The translations under genes and the position numbers were made by a program. A DNA stretch of 24,377 nt, taken from positions 1 through 24,377 of the forward strand of contig JAQSCR010000394.1 of NCBI GenBank assembly GCA_029945495.1. The letters are read 5' to 3'. The stretch comes from Pseudolabrys sp. Lineage in GTDB: Bacteria; Pseudomonadota; Alphaproteobacteria; Rhizobiales; Xanthobacteraceae. The notes under the pieces are model-generated. The model ran no database searches and was not told the DNA's origin. It was given only the letters and a program-made list of their open reading frames with translations. Positions 7,940-14,790 of this stretch are shown here, one piece after another; positions within the stretch are counted from its first letter, which is position 1, and the number at the start of each line of letters is the position of its first letter.

Positions 7940-8191
7940 ATGCAGGCTTTGCCTAGCAGACCACGTCTCGATCAGATCGCGCTGAAATGGCACGATCTCG
8001 CGCAGCGCCGGCTCGACTATTACACTGAGCTTTATCGCAGCGGCCGCTGGCGCCATTACTACACGCAGGAGCGATTTGCCGTGCGCATGCTCGATGTCAT
8101 CAACGTCGCCAGGAAGTGGCGCGAACTGGCCGGCCTGCCGCCGGCGGAGCAGGCGTCGCGGAACGACGACTCGCTGCGCCCCGCCGCATGA
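7940..8191 (+). CDS. Small conserved protein resembling the TIGR03809 family
   Basis: This 83-residue basic protein is rich in Arg, Tyr and Trp. The core runs LDQIALKWHDLAQRRLDYYT, then ELYRSGRWRHYYTQERF, then a second helix ending VARKWRELAGL. I recognise the pattern 'RPRLDxIAxKWxxLAxRR...ELYxSGRWRHYYTxExF' as TIGR03809, a small family of unknown function from Bradyrhizobiaceae-like bacteria; this identification is from memory. No signal peptide or membrane segment is seen. Longer upstream in-frame starts exist, but residues before the ATG at 7940 do not look coding. Its stop overlaps the cytochrome start in an ATGA, so the two are co-translated. Function is unknown. Confidence 0.7.
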   Translation: MQALPSRPRLDQIALKWHDLAQRRLDYYTELYRSGRWRHYYTQERFAVRMLDVINVARKWRELAGLPPAEQASRNDDSLRPAA

Positions 8192-8514
8192 TCCCGATCC
8201 GGCTTTTTTTCGCCGCCGCCGTCGTGTGCGCTGGCGCGTTGCAGCCTTCCTTCGCGGCGGCCGACCTCAAGCAGGGCGCGGCGCTGCTGACGCGCGACTG
8301 TTCGCCGTGTCACGCCGTTGGCCCCACCGGTAACAGCCCGCGCGCCGATGCGCCGGCGTTCCGGACGCTGGGCACCCGCTATCCGATCGAGCAGTTGGAA
8401 GAGGCGCTGGGCGAGGGCATCATGTCCGGCCACCCGGATATGCCGGAATTCAAGTTTGACGCCGACGAGGTCGGTGACATCATCGACTACCTGAAGTCCA
8501 TCCAGAAGCGCTGA
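8188..8514 (+). CDS. Small periplasmic c-type cytochrome
   Basis: This 108-residue protein has a signal peptide (residues 1 to about 25, ending FAAA-D) and one haem-binding motif CSPCH (Cys38, Cys41, His42). Met85 in GHPDMPEF is the probable sixth haem ligand. The C-terminal helix DEVGDIIDYLKSIQ is the usual terminal helix of class I cytochromes c. It would shuttle electrons in the periplasm; partner enzymes are not apparent. The ATG at 8188 is preferred over a longer start at 8116 because it begins directly with the signal peptide and overlaps the previous stop by ATGA. Confidence 0.87.
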   Translation: MIPIRLFFAAAVVCAGALQPSFAAADLKQGAALLTRDCSPCHAVGPTGNSPRADAPAFRTLGTRYPIEQLEEALGEGIMSGHPDMPEFKFDADEVGDIIDYLKSIQKR

Positions 8515-8569
8515 GCCGGCGTCTGCCGCTAAGCCCGGCGCGCCAAATTCCCGCCCGCAGAGTAGCCCC

Positions 8570-9670
8570 ATGACCAGTGCCCTTTTTTCGCCGATCCGAT
8601 TGGCCGGCCTCGAGCTTGCCAACCGCCTGGTGGTCTCGCCGATGTGCCAGTATTCCGGCGACGACGGCTGCGCCAATGACTGGCACCTGGTGCATCTCGG
8701 CATGCTGGCCAATTCCGGCGCCGGTCTCGTGGTGGTCGAGGCCACCCATGTCGAGCGCGCCGGCCGCATCACCCATGGCTGCCTCGGCCTGTATTCCGAC
8801 GACAACGAGGCCGCGCTGGCCCGCGTCATCAATAGCGCGCGGCGCGCCGGCACCGCCAAGTTCGGCATCCAGCTGGCCCATGCCGGCCGCAAGGGCTCGG
8901 CGCAGAAGCCGTGGGAGGGCCCGATCGCGCTGAAAGCCGGGCAGGACCCGTGGGAGACCTTCGCCGCCTCGCCATTGCCATGGGGCGAAAACTGGCATAC
9001 GCCGCGCGAGGCGGCCGAAGCCGACATCGTTCGCGTGCGCGACGCCTTCGTCGCTTCCACCAGGCGCGCGCTGCGCATCGGCTTCGACGCCATCGAGCTG
9101 CACATGGCGCACGGCTATCTGCTGCACGGCTTCATGTCGCCGATCTCCAACAAGCGCACCGACCAATATGGCGGCTCGTTCGAGAACCGGCTGCGCTTTC
9201 CACTTGCGGTGGCGAAGGCCGTGCGCGCGGTGGTGCCGAAAGACGTGCCGCTCGGCGCGCGCATCACCGGCAGCGACTGGCGCGAGGACGGGCTGACGCC
9301 AGACGACGCGGTGGCGGTCGCCAAAGCGCTCAAGGCCGAGGGCATCGACTTCATCTGCGTGTCGTCCGGCGGCGCGCTCGCCGAAATCCGCAATCCGACC
9401 GAGGCCGGCTACAACGTGCCGTTCGCCGCGCGCGTCAAGAAAGAAGCCGGCATCGTCACCCGTGCCGTCGGCGCCGTCATCGATCCGGCGCACGCCGAAA
9501 AGATCGTCGCTTCCGGCGACGCCGACATGGTCGCCGCCGCGCGCATCTTCCTCGACGATCCGCACTTCGGCTGGCACGCCGCCAAGGCGCTCGGCGCCGA
9601 CGTGCCGCGCCCGGTGCAATATGCCCGCGCCGGCCCGGCGCTCTGGGCGCCGGCCAAGGCGAAGGGGTGA
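8570..9670 (+). CDS. NADH:flavin oxidoreductase, Old Yellow Enzyme (YqjM-like)
   Basis: This 366-residue FMN-dependent TIM-barrel ene-reductase uses NAD(P)H to reduce activated C=C bonds. The YqjM-subclass hallmarks are Cys26 and Tyr28 in SPMCQYS, Gln101, His104 and Arg107 in IQLAHAGRKGS, and the substrate-binding pair His178 and His181 in ELHMAHGYLLHGF. The phosphate-binding end carries the typical MVAAARIFLDDPHF sequence. Length matches the subclass. It lies 55 bp after the cytochrome gene with a weak ribosome-binding site. In an aromatic-degradation neighbourhood it may reduce an enone or enoate intermediate, but no specific substrate can be assigned. Confidence 0.9.
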   Translation: MTSALFSPIRLAGLELANRLVVSPMCQYSGDDGCANDWHLVHLGMLANSGAGLVVVEATHVERAGRITHGCLGLYSDDNEAALARVINSARRAGTAKFGIQLAHAGRKGSAQKPWEGPIALKAGQDPWETFAASPLPWGENWHTPREAAEADIVRVRDAFVASTRRALRIGFDAIELHMAHGYLLHGFMSPISNKRTDQYGGSFENRLRFPLAVAKAVRAVVPKDVPLGARITGSDWREDGLTPDDAVAVAKALKAEGIDFICVSSGGALAEIRNPTEAGYNVPFAARVKKEAGIVTRAVGAVIDPAHAEKIVASGDADMVAAARIFLDDPHFGWHAAKALGADVPRPVQYARAGPALWAPAKAKG

Positions 9671-9678
9671 CGTGTCTG

Positions 9679-9782
9679 GTCATTCCGGGGCGCGCTAAAA
9701 GCGCGAACCCGGAATCCAGAAACAAGTTAGGAATGAGCATCAGGATTACGGGTTCGGCCCAATCGGGCCGCCCCGGAATGAC
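9679..9782. repeat. 104-bp intergenic palindromic element
   Basis: The ends are perfect 14-bp inverted repeats, GTCATTCCGGGGCG (9679-9692) and CGCCCCGGAATGAC (9769-9782). Internal shorter palindromes (for example GCGCGCTAAAAGCGCG) flank a core. It fills almost the whole gap between the flavin oxidoreductase stop and the EamA gene start. It is the REP/BIME-like class of alphaproteobacterial intergenic repeat and is similar in style, though not identical, to the elements at 16253-16363 and 18931-19079. Confidence 0.8.
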
Positions 9783-9790
9783 GGCTTAGA

Positions 9791-10636
9791 ATGGAAAACT
9801 ACGTCTTCCTCGCCGTGCTGTTCGCCGCGTTGTGTCACGCCGGCTGGAACGCGCTGGTCAAGGTCGGGCTCGATCCGCTCTCGACCACGACCTTGATCGC
9901 CATCGGATCCGGCCTGGTGGCGCTGCCATTCATCCCATTCGCCGGCCTGCCGGCGAGCGCCGCCTGGCCATGGCTCGCAGCCTCGGCGGTCATCCACCTG
10001 TTCTATTTTGCCGCTTTGATCGAGAGCTACCGCACCGGCGATCTCGGCCAAGTCTATCCGATCGCGCGCGGCTCGGCGCCGCTGATGACCGCGTCGGCGA
10101 CGACCTTCATCGTCGGCGAGCGGCTCAGCCCCACCGGCTGGAGCGGCATCGTCGTGCTGGTTGCCGGCGTCTTCCTTTTGTCGGCGCGCGGCGGCCGCGA
10201 CCTGGTGCGCTTCGACCGCCGCGCCGTCGGCTTCGCGTTGCTGACCGCGCTGACCATCTGCGCCTATTCGGTGGTCGACGGCATCGGCGCGCGGCTGGCC
10301 GGCGATCCGAACGCCTATTCGCTGTCGCTGTTCGTGCTCAATGCACTGGTGCTGGTGCCTTATGCGCTGTTCCGCGACGGCCGCGCCGTTATCCCGGCGA
10401 TGCGCGCCTATTGGCGGCGCGGCTTTGCCGGCGGCGCGCTGCAGATCGTGTCCTACGGCACGGTTTTATGGGCGATGACGCTGGCGCCGATCGCCATCGT
10501 CGCCACCTTGCGCGAGACCAGCGTGCTGTTCGGCGCGGCTATTGCCGTCATCGTGCTGAAAGAGCCGCTGCGCGCGGTGCGCGTCGCCGCCGCGCTGCTG
10601 ATCGTCGGCGGGCTGGTGCTGATCCGCATTCAATAG
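9791..10636 (+). CDS. EamA-family (drug/metabolite transporter) membrane protein
   Basis: This 281-residue protein has about ten hydrophobic segments arranged as two five-helix EamA repeats. The first begins VLFAALCHAGWNALVKVG and the second begins near LLTALTICAYSVVDGIG. GSAPLMTASATTF and the terminal AVRVAAALLIVGGLVLIR are typical of this exporter superfamily. The substrate is unknown; relatives export amino acids, metabolites or drugs. The start lies only 9 bp after the end of the palindromic element, and there is no strong ribosome-binding site, so its expression may depend on readthrough from upstream. Confidence 0.85.
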   Translation: MENYVFLAVLFAALCHAGWNALVKVGLDPLSTTTLIAIGSGLVALPFIPFAGLPASAAWPWLAASAVIHLFYFAALIESYRTGDLGQVYPIARGSAPLMTASATTFIVGERLSPTGWSGIVVLVAGVFLLSARGGRDLVRFDRRAVGFALLTALTICAYSVVDGIGARLAGDPNAYSLSLFVLNALVLVPYALFRDGRAVIPAMRAYWRRGFAGGALQIVSYGTVLWAMTLAPIAIVATLRETSVLFGAAIAVIVLKEPLRAVRVAAALLIVGGLVLIRIQ

Positions 10637-10676
10637 GCCGCTCATTTGGGGGCGGTGCGACGGCGTGATTGGAAAT

Positions 10677-11030
10677 TCAGGCCAGTTTGCGCGGCGCGGC
10701 GGTCTTCTTATCGCCGGTATTCGGCGTGCCCATGGGTTCGATAAGAAGAATTTCCACTTCTTCTTTCGCGACCGGACGGTGCTCGACGCCCTTGGGCACG
10801 ATAAATAGCTCACCGGGTCCAAGCGTAACAGTGCGGTCACGCAGCTCGATGTCGAGCCGGCCGTTGAGAACCAGAAAGAAATCGTCGGTGTCATCGTGCT
10901 TGTGCCAGACGAATTCGCGTTTCACTTTGACGACCATCACATCATGACCGTTCATCTGTGCGACGGTTCTCGGCGACCAGTGCTCGGAAAATGCCTTGAG
11001 CTTCTCCGCCAGGTTGATCTTGTCGTCCAC
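10677..11030 (-). CDS. Small cupin-domain protein
   Basis: This 117-residue single-domain cupin starts at a GTG at 11030, behind an AAGGA ribosome-binding site 8 bases upstream. Motif 1 is HKHDDTDDFFLVLNG (His43, His45, with Asp at the usual Glu position) and motif 2 is GELFIVPKGVEH (His84), enough for a metal site. Such small cupins act as dioxygenases, isomerases or ligand sensors and function cannot be chosen here. It lies 47 bp after the glycosyltransferase gene on the same strand, so it may be the last gene of the arsenosugar-type operon, although membership is not proven. It converges with the EamA gene. Confidence 0.85.
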   Translation of the reverse strand: MDDKINLAEKLKAFSEHWSPRTVAQMNGHDVMVVKVKREFVWHKHDDTDDFFLVLNGRLDIELRDRTVTLGPGELFIVPKGVEHRPVAKEEVEILLIEPMGTPNTGDKKTAAPRKLA

Positions 11031-11077
11031 GTGTCAGTCCTTTCATTGAAGCCGGCCGGAAGGCGTTCACACGACCG

Positions 11078-11770
11078 CTAGCGATAGCCGTAGGCGCGGG
11101 CGAGTTTCGCCGGATCGGCGCCGAGGAAATAGGCGAGCCGCAGCCGCCACATCAGCAGCACGGTGCGCAGCGTGCCGCGCTCGCGCCAGCGCCGGCCGGA
11201 GGTGGTGACGCGCGCGCTCACACACAGCGGGCGGCCGAGCCGCTTGAGCTTCACTGAGAGCGCGATGTCCTCCATCAGCGCGATCGGCGGAAAGCCGCCG
11301 ACCTCCGCGAAAGCCGCGCGCGTCATGACCATCGCCTGATCGCCGGTGGCGATGCCGGTTAGCCGCGAGCGCAGGTTCATCGCCGCCGCGACCAGCCGCA
11401 GCGCGCCGCCGTTGTCGAACTGCACATCGAAGCGGCCCCATAAGCGTCCGGATCGCGCCATCCCGTCCGCGATCTGCCGGTCGGCGTCGGCGGGTAATTG
11501 CGTATCGGCGTGCAGGAACAACAGCACGTCGCCGGCCGCGGCGGCGGCGCCGACATTCATCTGCAGTGCGCGGCCGCGCGGCGCGTTGACGACGCGGTCG
11601 GCATAGCCGCGCACGATATCGGCGGTACAGTCGGAACTGGCGCCGTCGGCGACGACAATCTCGACGCCGCGCACGCGAAAACGCCGCAACGCCTTCAGCG
11701 CCGCCTCGATGCCGGCGGCCTCGTTCAGCACCGGCAAAATTATCGTAAGCTTGACGGTCGACAAGGTCAT
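11078..11770 (-). CDS. TIGR04283-type family 2 glycosyltransferase (arsenosugar-cluster type)
   Basis: This 230-residue GT-A glycosyltransferase has no membrane anchor. It opens with TIILPVLNEAAGI, then VADGASSDCTADI (nucleotide-sugar binding), RGRALQMNVGA, and the DxD-like metal site LFLHADTQLP (86-94), followed by GDQAMVMTRAAF and LMEDIALSVKLKR. This set of motifs is what I know from TIGR04283, a family named for its presence in arsenosugar biosynthesis clusters. The ATG overlaps the metallophosphoesterase stop (ATGA), indicating coupling. The donor and acceptor are not known. The second glycosyltransferase family often found in these clusters (TIGR04282) is absent. Confidence 0.88.
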   Translation of the reverse strand: MTLSTVKLTIILPVLNEAAGIEAALKALRRFRVRGVEIVVADGASSDCTADIVRGYADRVVNAPRGRALQMNVGAAAAAGDVLLFLHADTQLPADADRQIADGMARSGRLWGRFDVQFDNGGALRLVAAAMNLRSRLTGIATGDQAMVMTRAAFAEVGGFPPIALMEDIALSVKLKRLGRPLCVSARVTTSGRRWRERGTLRTVLLMWRLRLAYFLGADPAKLARAYGYR

Positions 11771-12723
11771 CGGGGCCCGCGCGCCTGCGCCAGATGATAG
11801 TCCGGCCCATCGACGATGCGCCGGTAATACGATTCGTAAGCCGGCGAACCGGGCGGCCAGCGTTTGAGGACGCGCGCGAGGAACGCCTCGCTGTCGTAGG
11901 CCACCGCCAGCGCATCGATATGGACGCCGTCGCGCTCAACGCCGTAGAGCGGTGCCTGCGGCGACGGCGTAGTGGCGATGCGGGTGATGATGCCGCGGCG
12001 GTTGCGCACGAAATTCGGCATGCCGGCGGCGCCGTTGTTGACGATGGTCAGCCGGCCGCCGGGCAGGGCAAAGTCGCGCAGCGCGGCCAGACACGTGTGG
12101 GTCGAGGTGAACACATCGACCTTGGCCTTCAATTGCACATCGGCCAGCCAACTTAGCCGCTTCGGATTGTCCAACTCGTCTGGCGCAAAGCGCCAGCCGG
12201 CCAAGGCCGCTGCATCGCCATGGACGATGCCGACGCGCAAAGGCCCGACGTCGGCGACGAGATGCATCGGCAGCGCGCCGAGCCGGGCGCGCGCCGCCTG
12301 CGGCGTCACATTTTGCAAGAGCGCCAGAATTTCATTCGAGCGTGTCACGATGTCGCCGGAGACGCTGTCCGGATAGGCGCAGCCGCAGCCGGCGCCGATG
12401 TCGCCATTGCGCGCGATCTCGGTCTCGACATTGCCGCGCAAGGCGCGAAACGGCGCGACGCGCTGCTCGATCGCAGCGAACCAATCGGGCGCGGCGTCGA
12501 ACCAGTGGAAGTCGCCGTTGAACACGATCTCCGGCCGCGTTGGCTCGCGCGCGGCCATTGTTTGAATCGCGTCCAGCGCAGCGAGATTGCCGTACAGACC
12601 GCCGACCACATACAAAGTCTCGGCGGAAAAATCCGCCGCGCGCGCGAATACGTCCGGCGCATAAGTGTAATCGAGCGGGCAGACGCGGCCCGCCTGCTGC
12701 GCTCTTTGCGCGGCGATGTTCAC
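11767..12723 (-). CDS. Metallophosphoesterase-like protein of the ArsS cluster, atypical motif I
   Basis: This 318-residue protein starts at a GTG (12723) that overlaps the arsS stop as GTGA; upstream codons in frame lie inside arsS. It resembles calcineurin-like phosphoesterases: FNGDFHWF (Asp71), LRGNVE (Asn98), GIVHGD (His168) and a late THT (His209). However, motif I reads VVGGLYGN (39-46) where the family usually has D-x-H-G-N, so two metal ligands, Asp and His, are replaced by Gly42 and Tyr44. A Cys-containing segment, GAGCGCAYPD, is also notable. From memory, homologues next to arsS share the GGLYGN form. It is probably cytosolic. Phosphatase activity should not be assumed. Confidence 0.8.
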   Translation of the reverse strand: MNIAAQRAQQAGRVCPLDYTYAPDVFARAADFSAETLYVVGGLYGNLAALDAIQTMAAREPTRPEIVFNGDFHWFDAAPDWFAAIEQRVAPFRALRGNVETEIARNGDIGAGCGCAYPDSVSGDIVTRSNEILALLQNVTPQAARARLGALPMHLVADVGPLRVGIVHGDAAALAGWRFAPDELDNPKRLSWLADVQLKAKVDVFTSTHTCLAALRDFALPGGRLTIVNNGAAGMPNFVRNRRGIITRIATTPSPQAPLYGVERDGVHIDALAVAYDSEAFLARVLKRWPPGSPAYESYYRRIVDGPDYHLAQARGPR

Positions 12724-13691
12724 TCCGCCGCCTCCTTTAATGCGCCGCCGCAGCTCGAGCCTTGCCCGGCGGTGCAGCCGTAGCAATGGCCGGAGACGCG
12801 GATCGGATTGCCGGCGAGGTCGTCGTCCATCAGGTCGGCGAGATGCACACGCTTGTTGGCGCCGTAAGGCAGCGGCAGGTCGAGCATCTGGTTGAAGTCG
12901 CAGTCGAACACATAGCCCTTGTAGTCGACCGAAATGAGGTTTCTACACATCACGCCGTCGAGATTGGCGTCGAGATGCGCGTCCTGCAGCAGCCCGAGAT
13001 AAAGGTCGAACTCGCCCTTGGTCACCAAGGTCGAGCCGAAACGCTGGATCGGCATGTTGGCGAGCACGAACAGTTTGTTGAAGACGATGTTGTAGCGTTC
13101 GCCGAGCTCGCGCTTGTAGTCGGCTTCCAGCCCGGCCTGCGATGGCGGCAGCGAAGGCCCCAGCGGATTGTAGACGAGATTGAGAACGAGCGCCGGATCG
13201 CGGCCGTAGCCGCGCGCGTTGAGCGCCTGCAGCCCGCGGATCGAGGCGTCGAACACGCCCTTGCCGCGCTGCGCCTCGACATTCTCAAGCGAATAGCACG
13301 GCAGCGACGCAAACACCTCGACGCGGTTGGCGGCCAGGAATTCCGCGAGGTCTTCCTGTCCCGGCTGCTCCAATATCGTGAGGTTGCAGCGGTCCATTAT
13401 CTTGACGCCAAGCGCGCGCGCGCCCGTCACCAGCCGGCGAAAGTTGGCGTTGAGCTCCGGCGCGCCGCCGGTGATGTCCAGCGTCCTGATGCCGCGTCGC
13501 TTAAGAAAAGCGAGCGCCAGCTCGGTGACGTCGGCCGCCATCTCCTCGGTCCGCGTCGGCCCGGCGTTGACATGGCAATGGAAGCAGGACTGGTTGCAGC
13601 GATAGCCGACATTGATCTGCAGGGTGTCGAGCTTGCCGCGGCGTAGCGCGGGAAAGGGGATCTTGTCGAGCAGAGGCAAAGTGTCGCGCAT
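12720..13691 (-). CDS. arsS: Radical SAM protein ArsS-like (arsenosugar biosynthesis family)
   Basis: This 323-residue enzyme uses the ATG at 13691, which has a GAGGAAG ribosome-binding site 5 bases upstream; a longer frame to 13748 lacks one. The radical SAM [4Fe-4S] motif is RCNQSCFHCH (Cys32, Cys36, Cys39), followed by LDITGGAPELN. The C-terminal part has GVMCRNLISVDYKGYVFDCDF and the Cys cluster GHCYGC...SSCGG (Cys303, Cys306, Cys314), diagnostic of ArsS. ArsS is linked to attaching the deoxyadenosyl or ribose moiety to dimethylarsenic in arsenosugar synthesis. Some family members are annotated with selenocysteine at this C-terminal cluster; here the codons are ordinary Cys. Its gene leads a tightly overlapping operon, but no arsM methyltransferase is in the window. 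Confidence 0.9.
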   Translation of the reverse strand: MRDTLPLLDKIPFPALRRGKLDTLQINVGYRCNQSCFHCHVNAGPTRTEEMAADVTELALAFLKRRGIRTLDITGGAPELNANFRRLVTGARALGVKIMDRCNLTILEQPGQEDLAEFLAANRVEVFASLPCYSLENVEAQRGKGVFDASIRGLQALNARGYGRDPALVLNLVYNPLGPSLPPSQAGLEADYKRELGERYNIVFNKLFVLANMPIQRFGSTLVTKGEFDLYLGLLQDAHLDANLDGVMCRNLISVDYKGYVFDCDFNQMLDLPLPYGANKRVHLADLMDDDLAGNPIRVSGHCYGCTAGQGSSCGGALKEAAE

Positions 13692-13786
13692 GGGCTTCCT
13701 CGGATGTCGGCCCGAACTTGCCACGCGCCGCCGCCTCAAGTCACCCACCTTCGTGGCCGCCGCGACAATTCGGCGTGAGCGAAAGT

Positions 13787-14578
13787 TTATCGCGCCAGCG
13801 CGCTCGCCACCGGCGTATCGATGCCGATGCGGCCGAAGCCCGGCAGTTTCACGCCGGGATGGCGCAGATCGAGCCCGGCCACCAGCCCGAACAAATTCAG
13901 CTCGACGCCCTCGACCCAGCCGAGCTTGATATCGACGAGGCCATAGACATTGAGTTCCACACCGGTGCCGCTATCGGTGAGGCCGGCATAGAAACGGTCG
14001 CGGAAGTCGCGGCCGACCGCGTTCGGCGGCAGCGTCACGCCGAGTTCCGGCACGGCGCGCAGCACCGCGGCGGTGAAGCTGTTGCTGTTCGGCCCCGGCC
14101 AGATGCGATAGTCGCCGGCGCGGTTGTAGTCATAGGCGCGCACCGCGGCCTCGACCTTGGGGATCATTGCCTCGGCGGCTTCGCCCGACACGTCGGCGAC
14201 CGCCACCGGCATGTTGCCGAACCAGCGGCCGTCCGCCGGCCAGCCATTGGTGCGCACCGGCGGGCCCCAGCCGACGACGTCGTAGCGTGTCCATTCTGTG
14301 GCGTTGTCGCGCTTGAGCACCACCCAGCTGTGCACCGAGAAGATGCCTTTCCAGGCGCCGGTGGTGCCCGAATAGACGATCAGCCGCGCCGGCGCGGTGT
14401 CCTGGGCGGCCGGCAGCGTGCCGGCGCTCGACCAGTCGGCGTCGCGCCACGAGCGCGCTTCATTGCCGAACCAATAGAGCGCGGCGCGGGCGGCAAGGGG
14501 AACAAGGAACAACGCGAACACAATAAGCATGAGGATGCGGCGTTTCCGGCGGCGGGGGAGCGGCATGGCTTCAATCAT
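13787..14578 (-). CDS. DUF3750-family membrane-anchored protein
   Basis: This 263-residue protein has a basic N-terminus (PRRRKRR) and one hydrophobic helix at about 14-34, so it is probably anchored in the inner membrane with a periplasmic body. The body begins ARLIVYSGTTGAWKGIFSVHSWVVLK and continues with WTRYDVVGWG, GPNSNSFTAAVLRAVPELG and ELNVYGLVDIKLG, which I recognise as DUF3750. The SVHSW and NSNSFT segments recall papain-like amidase or NlpC-type active-site surroundings (His then Asn/Ser), but no catalytic role is established. A second ATG at 14566 is a possible start. It is 95 bp upstream of arsS on the same strand. Function unknown. Confidence 0.8.
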   Translation of the reverse strand: MIEAMPLPRRRKRRILMLIVFALFLVPLAARAALYWFGNEARSWRDADWSSAGTLPAAQDTAPARLIVYSGTTGAWKGIFSVHSWVVLKRDNATEWTRYDVVGWGPPVRTNGWPADGRWFGNMPVAVADVSGEAAEAMIPKVEAAVRAYDYNRAGDYRIWPGPNSNSFTAAVLRAVPELGVTLPPNAVGRDFRDRFYAGLTDSGTGVELNVYGLVDIKLGWVEGVELNLFGLVAGLDLRHPGVKLPGFGRIGIDTPVASALAR

Positions 14579-14660
14579 TAAGCTGGGTTCACGGCGTAAG
14601 CGTGGCGGGATATTACGCTTAGGTTATCGTGCAAACTGTGACGCGGCAGTCGCAAGTGAA

Positions 14661-14786
14661 CTCCCTCTCCCCTGGGGGGAGAGGGTTGGGGTGAGTGGCA
14701 CGGCCCTATCGATATCTAATAACCCCTCACCCGCCCGCCTTCGCGAAAGCTTCGGCGGGCGACCTCTCCAAATGGGAGAGGCAAAG
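14661..14786. repeat. Intergenic palindromic repeat with three hairpins
   Basis: Three strong inverted repeats lie in a row. CCCTCTCCCC (14663-14672) pairs with GGGGAGAGGG (14676-14685); CGCCCGCC (14732-14739) with GGCGGGCG (14754-14761); and CCTCTCC (14763-14769) with GGAGAGG (14775-14781). This is the widespread proteobacterial repeat whose spurious translation gives LTPTLSPQGRG. It sits directly downstream of the beta-helix gene and could also stop its transcription. Confidence 0.85.
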
Positions 14787-14790
14787 TAAG

